Positions 27,074 through 36,403 of a DNA stretch of 45,540 nucleotides are shown one piece after another. Below the pieces are notes generated by a model. That model saw only the letters and a program-made list of their open reading frames with translations. It was not told the origin of the DNA and did no database searches. Both the position numbers and the translations under genes were made by a program. Each line of letters opens with the position of its first letter. Positions within the stretch are counted from its first letter, which is position 1. Origin of the DNA: Promethearchaeota archaeon Loki_b32 (GTDB lineage: Archaea; Asgardarchaeota; Lokiarchaeia; Sigyniarchaeales; SOKP01); contig NJBH01000032.1 of assembly GCA_005223125.1 (NCBI GenBank), forward strand, positions 1 to 45,540, written 5' to 3'.

Positions 27074-27493
27074 ATGAAAATTGAAGAAATAAAGAAGGCA
27101 TTCACAGAAATTTTAGCAGAAAGAAACGAGATAATTGCTTCTTATCTTTATGGTTCTGTATTATACAGTGATTTTTATGAAGATATCGATGTTGGATTAT
27201 TAATTAGCGATAGTTTTAAACCTAAGCTTATGTATGAAGCAAAAGTAGCAGGTAAATTAGAAAAAAAACTTAGAAATAATTTTGGAGAGATTAAACCAGT
27301 AGATGTTAGAATTTTAAATGATAAACCTTTAAGATTTCTTTTTTCAATGCTTAAAAATTCTAAAATTATTTACTCGAGTGATGAGATTAAAAGAGTTCAA
27401 TTTGAAGCAAAAATTATGAAAGAATATTTAGATATTAAGCCACATTTCGAAATTTACGATAAGATGAGAGAGTTGAGATATGCAAATAGATAA
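27074..27493 (+). CDS. mntA: MntA-type nucleotidyltransferase antitoxin
   Basis: 139 residues of the minimal nucleotidyltransferase fold. The catalytic block is GS at 27-28 with D37 and D39 (YLYGSVLYSDFYEDIDV), and VDVRIL near 76 gives the third Asp. MntA antitoxins AMPylate the HEPN toxin HepT. GS and DxD are separated by 8 residues rather than the 10 of the studied Shewanella protein. The reading frame overlaps hepT by 14 bases (27480-27493), as is usual for these pairs. Confidence 0.8.
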   Translation: MKIEEIKKAFTEILAERNEIIASYLYGSVLYSDFYEDIDVGLLISDSFKPKLMYEAKVAGKLEKKLRNNFGEIKPVDVRILNDKPLRFLFSMLKNSKIIYSSDEIKRVQFEAKIMKEYLDIKPHFEIYDKMRELRYANR

Positions 27494-27902
27494 GGAATTA
27501 ATTCATGGTAAAATAGATATCATTGAACGAAATATAACCTTTTTAAGAGAATATAAAGAAAAAAGAGAGGATGAAGTTCTAAGTAGCTATAAAGACATTC
27601 AAGCTATTAAATATTCTCTATTTGAAATAGTTGAAGCTTGTATTGATATTGCTTCACATATAATTTCTGCTAAAGGGTTTCAAAGAGCAGAAAGTTATGC
27701 TGAAATGTTTGAGATTCTTGGAAAAAAGGGAATTATAAAAACTCAATTATGTAAAGAATTATCCAATATGGCAAGATTCAGAAATGTTCTTGTCCATGGA
27801 TATGCTAAAATTGATAATTCTAAAGTTCTTGTTTTTACAAAAGAAAAACTAATTGATGTAGAAAATTTTATTAAAGCAATAATAGATTTAATAAAAGAAT
27901 AA
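27480..27902 (+). CDS. hepT: HepT-type HEPN ribonuclease toxin
   Basis: 140 residues, helical. The HEPN active site RNVLVHGY (101-108) matches the Rx4HxY motif: R101 and H106 are catalytic, and Y108 is the residue AMPylated by MntA in characterised pairs. An additional AIKYSLFEIVEA helix (about 42-53) is the usual HEPN core. It would cleave RNA (tRNA in some systems) unless held in check by its neighbour. Together they form a type VII toxin-antitoxin pair; activity is inferred. Confidence 0.82.
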   Translation: MQIDKELIHGKIDIIERNITFLREYKEKREDEVLSSYKDIQAIKYSLFEIVEACIDIASHIISAKGFQRAESYAEMFEILGKKGIIKTQLCKELSNMARFRNVLVHGYAKIDNSKVLVFTKEKLIDVENFIKAIIDLIKE

Positions 27903-27933
27903 TACTTTTAAAGTTCTTTAAATAAAATAATCC

Positions 27934-28863
27934 ATGGATCTTAGCACGGGAAAACCTATTGAAATAACAGATAAAAAACTATTTGATGAATATTTCCATA
28001 AATATCCACCAGAGACTTCTGAATTTACATTTACAAACCTCTTCATGTGGAGAAATTATTATAATTTCTTATTCATGGAATTTAAGGCGCATTTAATCTT
28101 ATTTTCTAATGGTTATTTGAAAAAGAGAAAAAAACCAATTAATTCTGACTCTAAAGATTATCTTTACTTCTTTCCTCCGATTGGTTCTTCTCCTGACAAA
28201 ATCATTATTGAATTATTTGAAAATCTAGGAAATATAGAAGTTCATAGGGTTCCAGAGGATATCTGTGAAAAACTAACTGAAAACGAGAAATTTAATAATT
28301 TAAATCTAGTTTGCCTTGAAGATCGGAATAATTGGGATTATGTCTATAATAAAGATGAAATTCTTAATTTAGCGGGAAACAAGTACAGGCAAAATAGAAG
28401 ATGGTTACAAAAATTCTTAAGCAATTATAATTATGATTTTAAATTATTAAAGGAAAACGTTATTGAAAAATGCAAAGAACTTCAGCTTGAATGGTGTTTA
28501 TTGAAGGCATGCACTGAAGACGAAAGTTTAGAAGCGGAACAAGAAGCAATATATGAAGCATTGAACAATTTTAGCACACTTGGCTTTAGCGGAGGGTTAC
28601 TATGCGTGGACGATAAATGTGCTGCTTATACATTTGGTGAAATGTTAAATGAATCAACTTTAATAATTCATATTGAGAAAGCTCATGCGGAATATGAGGG
28701 TTCGTATCAAGCAATCAACAATTTTTTCTTAAAAAACTGCTGTGTAGACACTCTTTATGTTAATAGAGAACAAGATTTAGGAATAGAAGGATTAAGAAGA
28801 GCAAAAGAATCCTATAAACCTCTCAATATGGTAAAGAAAAGTATAATCTATAAAAAAGTGTAA
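27934..28863 (+). CDS. DUF2156 protein (lysyltransferase-like GNAT fold)
   Basis: 309 residues. It begins with ITDKKLFDEYFHKYPPETSEFTF-type sequence, the opening typical of DUF2156 (COG4866), and contains LAGNKYRQNRRWLQKFLSNY (about 149-168), the conserved helix of the family. The C-terminal half has the AYTFGEML and IHIEKAHAEYEGSYQAIN strands of a GNAT-like fold, where acyl or aminoacyl transfer would occur. Related bacterial enzymes (MprF type) transfer lysine to lipids, but most archaeal homologues are uncharacterised. It follows the HepT pair by 31 bases but probably does not belong to it. Confidence 0.75.
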   Translation: MDLSTGKPIEITDKKLFDEYFHKYPPETSEFTFTNLFMWRNYYNFLFMEFKAHLILFSNGYLKKRKKPINSDSKDYLYFFPPIGSSPDKIIIELFENLGNIEVHRVPEDICEKLTENEKFNNLNLVCLEDRNNWDYVYNKDEILNLAGNKYRQNRRWLQKFLSNYNYDFKLLKENVIEKCKELQLEWCLLKACTEDESLEAEQEAIYEALNNFSTLGFSGGLLCVDDKCAAYTFGEMLNESTLIIHIEKAHAEYEGSYQAINNFFLKNCCVDTLYVNREQDLGIEGLRRAKESYKPLNMVKKSIIYKKV

Positions 28864-28871
28864 TTTAGTTA

Positions 28872-29678
28872 TTATTTACCTCTCAAACTTCTTTTTTTAA
28901 AAGTATATAAGGCTTTTAGGGGCAAGTTTGCCATAAATGCTACATATTCGCGTTCCTTCACTTCAGGATCGTTATTTTGTGCTGTTAATAATTCAATATT
29001 CTTTTTAACAAAATCACGCTGAGCTTTCTGATATTGCTCATAATATTTTTCACTGAAATAGGTATAACCAAAAAAAGGTGCCAATTTTGAATCAATGCTA
29101 AAATATTTGTCATATATTTTTTTTGCATTTGGGAGATCATCAAGGTATAATTCAAAACTATTTAATAATGGATTTAATAAGTCTAGTAGAATTTTAAAAC
29201 TGTGAATGGCGACTCTACAAAAATTAATTTCTCTTTTGTAGAATTCAACTTTTTTTTTTGGATCTGCTGGTGGTTTTGGATTAATCGGACTATATTCAAG
29301 TACTTGTAGTAATTTTTTATTTAATTGATATAATTTTGCAGGGATTTTTCCTTTTTGATGCTTATCAGCTTTTCGTGAAATAATCATACCGTCTTCTTCC
29401 ATACTTTTAAGATGTCTAGCTACTGTAGATTTACTTTGTTCAACCATATGGCTAATTTGGGTTATATTCAATTCATCAAATACTAATAAAATGTTAAAAA
29501 GATCAAATCGTATATTATGTTTACCAAGTAGATGAAAATAGTTTTCAATTGTTTCTATTTCTTTATCATTCAATTTTATTATAATTTCTTCTCCATTTGG
29601 TAAGGTTATAGTGAATTTTTGTTCCTTATCCACTTTTAGCTTATCCGGTACAACTTCACGGTGTTCTTTTTTAGACAT
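28872..29678 (-). CDS. ArsR-like winged-helix transcription regulator
   Basis: 268 residues. Residues about 55-115 form a winged helix: FDLFNILLVFDELNITQISHM is helix 1-2, followed by the recognition helix QSKSTVARHLKSMEEDGMI (about 81-99). The N-terminal 50 residues are a charged extension with a small strand pair. The C-terminal half is helical and may sense a ligand or mediate dimerisation. The gene faces the DUF2156 gene, whose stop is nine bases away; its own promoter region (29679-29943) is shared with the divergent exported-protein gene. Confidence 0.75.
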   Translation of the reverse strand: MSKKEHREVVPDKLKVDKEQKFTITLPNGEEIIIKLNDKEIETIENYFHLLGKHNIRFDLFNILLVFDELNITQISHMVEQSKSTVARHLKSMEEDGMIISRKADKHQKGKIPAKLYQLNKKLLQVLEYSPINPKPPADPKKKVEFYKREINFCRVAIHSFKILLDLLNPLLNSFELYLDDLPNAKKIYDKYFSIDSKLAPFFGYTYFSEKYYEQYQKAQRDFVKKNIELLTAQNNDPEVKEREYVAFMANLPLKALYTFKKRSLRGK

Positions 29679-29970
29679 TTTTTAATATCATCTCTCTAAA
29701 ATTCATTATTTTTTTTCATATGTGCTAGTTTCAGTTTTTTTCTTTAATAATAATATAGCGTACTATTTTTTAATTTTTTGGTTTGATAAACCGTTTCATT
29801 AATTTGTGTATTCTAACGTTTAAAATGATTTTATCTTCATTGTAATGATCTTTCTCGATATCATATCCGTGATAAGATTTAAATATGAACCGTCCCAGTA
29901 ATATAATGATATATCGAAAATTAATTTAAAAATAAAAAAAAAGTTGATAAAAAAAATAAATAAGGTGAAA

Positions 29971-30606
29971 ATGGTAGTGAAAAAGAAATTAAAAGTGACT
30001 AGAGCATTGCTAGCTACCTCATTTTTAATAGGTATCATCGCAATTGTGACACCAGTGATCGGTTGTGGCACTAATGGCATTTTAATCATTGCGAAAGGGG
30101 ATGACGGAGATATTGCTGGAGCTACTACTTCAATCATAGCAATGATTGAATTCGATAAAGCTAGCGGCCTCCCTTCAGTGGCACAAGTAAAATTCCAAAC
30201 AAAAATCTATGATGAATCAGGTGAGAAAATTTATTCGATGAAGGGAAAGCTTAAAGATGGTTTAGTTATAAGCGACAGCTTTCAATTTTATTGCGCAGTA
30301 AGAGAAGTCACGTGGATTAATCTTTTGCTTGTTATGGGCGAAGGAGTGATTAAAACAACAGATGCAGATTTGGAGATAGAATATCGAGGGGAAACAATAA
30401 CCTTGCCAAATACGGAAGGTCAATATCTCCCATTTTCCATTTGGATGATGGTAAACCCTAAAGGTGAATACGTTTTAGGTGAAGATCCCGAAGTTTTTAT
30501 TTGGCCACAAGGAGGATGGGCTACTGCTATAATTGTGATTGGTGGAATTCCGACCGTCGGTGTGGTAACCTATTTGACAAAATATATGGAAAAAATGATC
30601 CCATAA
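29971..30606 (+). CDS. Exported or membrane-anchored protein of unknown function
   Basis: 211 residues. A Lys-rich start is followed by a hydrophobic segment (about 9-31) ending in TPVIGCG, which could be a signal peptide or lipobox-like end. The middle is a beta-rich domain. Near the end WATAIIVIGGIPTVGVVTYL (about 183-202) is a membrane anchor. No family is recognised. GGTGA lies only two bases before the chosen ATG, so the GTG two codons downstream (29977) may be the true start. It is divergent from the winged-helix regulator, which might control it. Confidence 0.6.
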   Translation: MVVKKKLKVTRALLATSFLIGIIAIVTPVIGCGTNGILIIAKGDDGDIAGATTSIIAMIEFDKASGLPSVAQVKFQTKIYDESGEKIYSMKGKLKDGLVISDSFQFYCAVREVTWINLLLVMGEGVIKTTDADLEIEYRGETITLPNTEGQYLPFSIWMMVNPKGEYVLGEDPEVFIWPQGGWATAIIVIGGIPTVGVVTYLTKYMEKMIP

Positions 30607-30678
30607 CGCTACATCAAGCGTAACAGATAAGAAATAATCATGAGGGTGAATAAGGAAAATTTTAATTTTAAATCAGGA

Positions 30679-30770
30679 TATAGAAAATGGAGGAGTTGGG
30701 TTAGAAAAAATACTTCTAGATGAAGCTACTACTAAACCAATATTCCTCCATTCTATACTTCTTTTTTTTA
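30679..30770 (+). terminator. Long imperfect hairpin with T-run, terminator or small RNA
   Basis: AATGGAGGA (30686-30694) pairs with TCCTCCATT (30744-30752), extended outward by five more pairs (30679-30683 with 30753-30757) past a 2-base bulge and inward by partly matched TTGGGTTAG and CTAAACCAA (30696-30704, 30732-30740). Inside is a small CTTC/GAAG hairpin. A T-run (30762-30769) follows at once. It sits 72 bases after the preceding stop, so it may end that transcript; an independent RNA is possible. Confidence 0.55.
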
Positions 30771-30855
30771 TATTTAAAGCTTGATATGTAATCCGAGAAA
30801 AAAAAACACACAGAAAAAATGTAATTTTCTAAAATTAAAAAAAGTGAAAAAACTT

Positions 30856-31389
30856 ATGGAACAAAAAGTAATGAAGGGAGAAATTGATAAAAAGTTTGAT
30901 GAAGCACTTAAACAATTTGAAGAGATATTTCCTAAACTAAATCCTATGGAAGGAGGTTGTGCGGAAGCAACATTGACAGGTATTTTAAATATACTAGGAA
31001 TCCAAGATGGATTAATCAATAACATTACGATTCCTTTATCTGGTGGACTAGGTGGTTATAAGTCTGAAAAAGACTGGTGTGGTCCATGTGGGGCGGTAAT
31101 TGGAGGGTGTGCTGCAGTAGGGGCAATTTTAGGAGGAAAAGGAAGAGAAAAGATGTCGAATGATTTAATTCCCGTTGCTTATATGAAATCGGCACAATTT
31201 GCGAAAGAATTTGAGAAGGAGTTTGGTTCAGTAGTTTGCCCAGATTTATCTGGGTATGATTTCAGTGATCCAAATGCAATGATGAAATACGTTGAAGACG
31301 GTACTTGGGGAAAAAAGTGTTATAAGTACGCTCTATGGGCGATCGACAACATAAGAAAATTAATGCAGGAGGAATTAGTAAAATTTTAG
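30856..31389 (+). CDS. C_GCAxxG_C_C family redox protein
   Basis: 177 residues from ATG 30856; upstream TTG (30781) and GTG (30844) are in frame but would add a Lys-rich tail unlike the family. Conserved marks are GGCAEATL near residue 33-40, GGLGGYK, and CGPCGAVIGGCAAVGA (about 72-87), then further Cys in VVCPDL and KKCYKYA. Five conserved Cys define the family, thought to be redox-active or to bind a cluster; some members sit beside selenium or sulfur metabolism genes. Neighbours give no hint here. The stop is TAG. Confidence 0.75.
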   Translation: MEQKVMKGEIDKKFDEALKQFEEIFPKLNPMEGGCAEATLTGILNILGIQDGLINNITIPLSGGLGGYKSEKDWCGPCGAVIGGCAAVGAILGGKGREKMSNDLIPVAYMKSAQFAKEFEKEFGSVVCPDLSGYDFSDPNAMMKYVEDGTWGKKCYKYALWAIDNIRKLMQEELVKF

Positions 31390-31607
31390 TGATAAATTTT
31401 TAAGAACATAAAATCAATAGTGGATTTTTAAATCCAAAAGAAAAAATCAAACTAAATTCTTTTTTTTTTATTTTCTTATTTTAAATTGTTAATTATAATC
31501 TGTAATAATAAAAGCTAAAGATTCGCAACTTTGTTAAAAATTCGCTTAGATTTATATTTTTAAAATTTCTAAGATCATTATAACTTATATTAATTTACGT
31601 GGTATTA

Positions 31608-33266
31608 ATGTCAGAAGAAAGTACACAAGAAGAAAAACCTGTAGGTAGATTAACGGGTAAGACAACTACTCATACGGTTACAGTTGTATTTGAGGGTGCT
31701 CCAGTTGAAAGAAATAATTATTTAACTATTTATGGAGAGAGAGATGAAGAAGGAAATAAAGAATATTTTGTGCTTTACATTACTGATATGTGGACCGAGG
31801 ATAAGGGGCGCATGGCTAAATTAGCGATATTAGGTGAAAGACCAAAAAGACCATTTGAAATCGGCCTAGATGTCTTTATGGCAAAAGAGGAACAGATAGC
31901 AAAAATTTTAGGAATATTTAATCCCCCTGAGGAATCAGTTTCTCTTGGAAATTTAATTGGATATCCTTATGAAGTATATTTATTAATTAAAAATTTTGGC
32001 AGGATTTTCATTACTGGGAAATCTGGTTCTGGTAAATCTTATACAATGGGAGTATTATGCGAGGAATTTCTTAAGAAGGGAATTCCTCTTGTAATTTTAG
32101 ATAGACACGGAGAATATGGTAGTTTAAAGGTTGCTGGCGAAGATTTACCAGAAGGTGAAAGTGAGTTTGTAGATAGAATTGTTGAATTTTCTGATTTAAA
32201 GAAAAATAAAGGTGGAGATGTTGATATTGAGTACTTATTTTCATTAAAACCTTCGGATATTGTTGCACCTAATTTATGTACCGTAGTTAATCTAAATGGT
32301 TTAGCTTTAGAAGTTCAAGAAGCTGTAGCAGGTAAATTACTAAAGAAATTATATGATGCAAGCACAACAAGAGGAATACCTCCTTTCTACTTGTTTTTAG
32401 ACGAAGCTCACTTATTTGCTGGAAAGAAACAGACAGAAACGTGTGAGATCGTAAAGTTATTTGCTCAAGAAGGGAGGAAGTTCGGGGCTAATATAGTTAT
32501 CGGGACTCAGCGTCCTCAGTTATTAGATACAACCATTCGAGCTCAAGCAGGAACTTGGGTTGTTCACAACTTATCAGATATAAGAGATATTGGAATTACT
32601 ATATCAAGCGCAGAAGATTTAAGCAATGAAAACAAATCAGATATTTCAGGGCTAGATAAAGGACAAGCTATAGTCTGTGGAGAAGCTGTGAAAGGTATTC
32701 CTCTCTTTGTTAAAATAAGAGCACGTCGAACCAAGCATGGGGGGGTTAGCTTTAATCCTTTAGATTTCCTTTCAGGAAACACCGTAGAAGAGCTTCAAAA
32801 ACGTAAGGAGAGACTTTTAGGGGGAAAATCCGCTGATGAGTTAGAAACGGGAAAATCTATGTTTGAAGAAATGCTGGGACCTAAAAAAGCTGGAGATTAT
32901 TTAAATGAAATTGCCTCGTTAAAAGTGAGAATTAAAGAATTAGAAGATGAAGTATCTCGTTTGAAGCTGAAAGTAGCTGATGTTAAAGAGGGAAAAGAAA
33001 TTCCACTCATAGCTACGGATGAAACTATAGAAGAATTACAAACTCAAATTAACGTATGGAAGGAAAAATACAATTTCTTGAAAGAAATGGCTGAAAAAGG
33101 CGGAGATGACATGATTCCTTTAGATGAAGGTAGTGAACAGGTATTAGATTTGAACAATAAAATTATCGAGCTTGAAGCACAGGTCAGAAAATACAAATCC
33201 AGATCTGATGATGCATTGATATTAGCTGAAAAGACAATAGCTGAACTTAAGAAGAGAAAAAAATAA
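31608..33266 (+). CDS. HerA-like hexameric ATPase with a C-terminal coiled coil
   Basis: 552 residues. The N-terminal HAS-barrel-like region (about 10-100) is followed by Walker A GKSGSGKS (137-144), Walker B FYLFLDEAH (260-268) and the sensor block GTQRPQLLDTTIRAQAGTW (about 304-322), the marks of HerA/VirB4-type ATPases. Residues about 415-552 are heptad-like, a long coiled coil that standard HerA lacks. HerA works with the NurA nuclease in DNA end resection, but no nurA gene is adjacent. I preferred ATG 31608 over GTG 31599. It probably translocates DNA; the coiled coil may tether partners. Confidence 0.82.
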   Translation: MSEESTQEEKPVGRLTGKTTTHTVTVVFEGAPVERNNYLTIYGERDEEGNKEYFVLYITDMWTEDKGRMAKLAILGERPKRPFEIGLDVFMAKEEQIAKILGIFNPPEESVSLGNLIGYPYEVYLLIKNFGRIFITGKSGSGKSYTMGVLCEEFLKKGIPLVILDRHGEYGSLKVAGEDLPEGESEFVDRIVEFSDLKKNKGGDVDIEYLFSLKPSDIVAPNLCTVVNLNGLALEVQEAVAGKLLKKLYDASTTRGIPPFYLFLDEAHLFAGKKQTETCEIVKLFAQEGRKFGANIVIGTQRPQLLDTTIRAQAGTWVVHNLSDIRDIGITISSAEDLSNENKSDISGLDKGQAIVCGEAVKGIPLFVKIRARRTKHGGVSFNPLDFLSGNTVEELQKRKERLLGGKSADELETGKSMFEEMLGPKKAGDYLNEIASLKVRIKELEDEVSRLKLKVADVKEGKEIPLIATDETIEELQTQINVWKEKYNFLKEMAEKGGDDMIPLDEGSEQVLDLNNKIIELEAQVRKYKSRSDDALILAEKTIAELKKRKK

Positions 33267-33395
33267 TTTATATCTACCATTGTTTTTTAAAATTGGATTT
33301 TTTCTATATTTTTTTAGTTATATCAATAATTTGATTAACTAATTTTAATTATCTCAAATTATTTAATTAGATAATAACGTTGTATAATTTTAATC

Positions 33396-34475
33396 ATGAA
33401 TAGTAAAGCATTAAATATTGAAAGTATTAAGGAATTGCAGAAAAAATTATCAACATTACTTGGCGTTTCTGGACATGAAGGGGAAGTGAGTGCTTTTATC
33501 CTTGAAGAGATTGAAAAAAGAGATTTAGCTGATAAGTCGTGGATAGATCCGCTCGGAAATGTTTTAGCCATAAAAGAAGGGAGTGTTGGAGATAACAGGA
33601 TTTTATTAGACGCTCACATAGACGAAATAGGCTTTATGATCTCTCATATTGATAAAAAAGGTTTCTTACATTTTGTTTCAATAGGTGGTTGGGATAACAG
33701 AATCCTTTTAGGACAGTCTATTATTTTGGAATCAGGAGAGGGTAAGATTTTTCATGGTATTATAGGATCAAAGCCGCCTCATCTTTCTACTATGGAAGAA
33801 AGAAAAAAAGTTGTCGATATTCCTAACATGTATATTGATATTGGAATGAGTTCTGATGAAGAAGTACTCGGTAATAGTATTAATATAGGTTCCATAGGCA
33901 CTTTAACGAGTCCTTATGTTGAGTTTCCTAATGGGATGGTTCGTGGCAAGGCTTTTGATGATCGAACAGGATGTAATGTTTTACTCCACACAATGATGCT
34001 TTTAAAAGAAAGAGAATATTCTAACACTGTTGTGTTTAATTTCGCAGCACAAGAAGAAGTGGGAGGATATGGTGCAATGACTGGTGCATATAGCCTTAAA
34101 CCTACAATGGCTCTTGCAATAGAAAATACAACGGCAGGAGATGTACCAGGTATAAGAGATTCTGAAATTCCGGTATATATAGGAAGAGGACCAGCAATTA
34201 CAGTTGCAGATAAGTCAATTATCACAAACCCTAAAATAAATAGAAGATTGATAAAGAATGCGGAATTAGAAGATGTTAAGTATCAATATAAAAAACCACG
34301 ATATGGAGGAACTGATGCTGGTAAAATCCAATTTATACGTAGTGGTGTTCCAAGCTCGGTTGTTTCTGTTCCGTGTAGATATATTCATTCTCCAACATCC
34401 TTATTAAAACTTGAAGATATTGTTGAAACCGTAAAATTACTTGAAGTATTTATACGAAATCCAGCTAACCTCTAG
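33396..34475 (+). CDS. M42 family metallo-aminopeptidase
   Basis: 359 residues, the length of archaeal TET peptidases. Metal ligands are visible as DAHIDEIGF (about 72-80), FDDRTG (about 188-193), EEVGGYGA (about 219-226), an Asp in the segment IENTTAGD, and RYIHSP near residue 330. These proteins bind two metals (usually cobalt or zinc) and form 12-subunit shells that trim peptides. PepF lies elsewhere in this window, and the two could share peptide recycling. The stop is TAG. Confidence 0.9.
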   Translation: MNSKALNIESIKELQKKLSTLLGVSGHEGEVSAFILEEIEKRDLADKSWIDPLGNVLAIKEGSVGDNRILLDAHIDEIGFMISHIDKKGFLHFVSIGGWDNRILLGQSIILESGEGKIFHGIIGSKPPHLSTMEERKKVVDIPNMYIDIGMSSDEEVLGNSINIGSIGTLTSPYVEFPNGMVRGKAFDDRTGCNVLLHTMMLLKEREYSNTVVFNFAAQEEVGGYGAMTGAYSLKPTMALAIENTTAGDVPGIRDSEIPVYIGRGPAITVADKSIITNPKINRRLIKNAELEDVKYQYKKPRYGGTDAGKIQFIRSGVPSSVVSVPCRYIHSPTSLLKLEDIVETVKLLEVFIRNPANL

Positions 34476-34611
34476 TTATTTAACCAAGTTTCTAAATTTA
34501 ATTTATATTTTTGACAATTGTTTCTAAGATCTTAAAAAAGTTAATAAATTCTAACATCAAATTATCTTTAATTTAAGTTTCTAATAAAAACTAAAATGCA
34601 GTGAATTCTTT

Positions 34612-36297
34612 ATGACACGAGTAGATATTACAAAGAAGAGAATTATATTAATATCAATATTTCTCTTGACGTTTATCATAGGTACAATATTAATCTTTAT
34701 CACACCAATTGGAATAAAATCTACTTATGGTAAGACGGTAACAACATCAGATGGGGTTATGATTTCATTTAATGTATTTGAACCAAAAAATGGTGGAACA
34801 AATAAGAAAGCAGTTATTTTGGGCCATGGTGTAATGTCAAATAAAGAGATGTTAAAAGATTTTGCAATAGAATTTGCTGCGGCTGGTTTTGTCGCTGTTC
34901 CTTTTGACTTTAGAGGTCATGGACAGAGCACTGGAGAGCACAGAGGGGGTTCATTAACAAATGACATACAAGCGATAGTCTCATATCTCAATACAAGACT
35001 AGATATTGACACATCTAATCTTGCGTATTTAGGATATTCGATGGGTGGAGTAGGGATACAGGTAGTAAATGAATCAACTGATTTCAAATGTTTCATAGGG
35101 GCAGGAACTAGATTACCTACAGATGTAAGAAAAGGAAATTCTACAGCACCCTTAAATATATTAATGATTCTTGGAAGATATGATGAGTTAATTTCACCTG
35201 AAGATCTAAAAGTTGGATTATACGATTATACGGGTATACCTGCCACTGATCTCGACGTAAATCAATTATATGGAAGCTTTCAAGAAGGTAATGCTTCTAT
35301 GATTTATCTGGATGATTTAACTAATCATGTTTTAGGAAATTGGGATCCAGATTTCATCAGAGAAGCAAGAAATTTTCTAGGAAATGTGTTTCCTGATGTG
35401 AGGCCTGTAGATGAGAATTATATTATGAATACTAGATTATTAATCCTTTCTCTGCAACTTTTCGGAGGTTTAGGATTTTTCGTTCTGATAATTGATCCTC
35501 TCTCTCAGCTTATTCTAAAATCAAAAGAAGAAGAACTATTCAAACTTGAATTAGAAGATGGAAATATTATTAGTATCGGAAGTAAAACATTTGCATATTC
35601 ATTGATACTTGGACTACCAGGAATTTTTATTTTTATACCAATTTTACTCTTGTTATTTTTAGCAGTTGCAGGATTTGTTTCAGCCTTATTATTTGGACAA
35701 GCCTTTGGAATTCTAATACTACTTTGGAGAATTGGAAAGAAAAGAGATATACGTTTAATTGAAACAATCAAAAAACCATTTAAAACTTCAAGAAGTAATA
35801 TAATAAGACAATTTTTATTAGGAATACTTCTAGCTTTTATTTTAACTTTAATAATCTACCTTTCGGGAGGGTTAAATTATATAGGAATGATTCCTTCGGT
35901 TATTAAAATTGTCTGGGTACCATTATTTTTATTTATAAATTTTATAATTTTTATGGTATATGGGCTAGTGTTTCATGGAATTCTACAAAACAAATTCGGA
36001 GAGGATACTAAGTCTCTTATAAAAGTCTCAGTTATGATTTTCGGAACTCTCTTTCTATATTGGTTTACATACTTATTTATCGTTGCCTTAGTTATGGGGA
36101 GCTTTTTTTATTTTGGATCTTTCATTCCTTTTGCGATACCACTTTTCTTACTAAATGCGTTTACCTCTGCCCTAATCTACAAGAAGAGTGGAAATATAAT
36201 TGCTGGAGCTATTGTTAATACATTGTTTTTTACATTAATGATTTGTACAATATCACCATATCAAAGTGGATTAAGTTTCATAATGGGATTTATCTAA
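34612..36297 (+). CDS. Alpha/beta hydrolase fused to a multi-pass membrane domain
   Basis: 561 residues. A first membrane segment (about 10-33) anchors an exported or surface-facing hydrolase domain: nucleophile elbow GYSMGG with Ser143, oxyanion-type HGVMSN, acid GRYDELI and a likely His in TNHVLG. Residues about 275-560 hold six or so membrane segments, with charged loops. Fusion of a serine hydrolase to a polytopic domain suggests action on lipids or surface glycoconjugates; no substrate can be named. The gene stands alone. Confidence 0.8.
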   Translation: MTRVDITKKRIILISIFLLTFIIGTILIFITPIGIKSTYGKTVTTSDGVMISFNVFEPKNGGTNKKAVILGHGVMSNKEMLKDFAIEFAAAGFVAVPFDFRGHGQSTGEHRGGSLTNDIQAIVSYLNTRLDIDTSNLAYLGYSMGGVGIQVVNESTDFKCFIGAGTRLPTDVRKGNSTAPLNILMILGRYDELISPEDLKVGLYDYTGIPATDLDVNQLYGSFQEGNASMIYLDDLTNHVLGNWDPDFIREARNFLGNVFPDVRPVDENYIMNTRLLILSLQLFGGLGFFVLIIDPLSQLILKSKEEELFKLELEDGNIISIGSKTFAYSLILGLPGIFIFIPILLLLFLAVAGFVSALLFGQAFGILILLWRIGKKRDIRLIETIKKPFKTSRSNIIRQFLLGILLAFILTLIIYLSGGLNYIGMIPSVIKIVWVPLFLFINFIIFMVYGLVFHGILQNKFGEDTKSLIKVSVMIFGTLFLYWFTYLFIVALVMGSFFYFGSFIPFAIPLFLLNAFTSALIYKKSGNIIAGAIVNTLFFTLMICTISPYQSGLSFIMGFI

Positions 36298-36403
36298 GTA
36301 CATTTAAATTTCCTTTTTTTTAGATTTTATAATATAATAAAACAGAGTTCAACAAAATCATAATTAAAAATTTTAAATTAGAATAAGTCTTATTTTTGTA
36401 GTG

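Noticed and set aside
29855-29916. Imperfect inverted repeat (TCGATATCAT and ATGATATATCGA) upstream of the exported-protein gene as an operator
   Set aside because: It needs a 2-base bulge across a 42-base gap in AT-rich DNA and has no supporting context.
30651-30731. A short reading frame in the hairpin region as a small selenoprotein
   Set aside because: It has fewer than 30 codons before a TGA and no ribosome binding site or Cys context, so readthrough would add only three residues.
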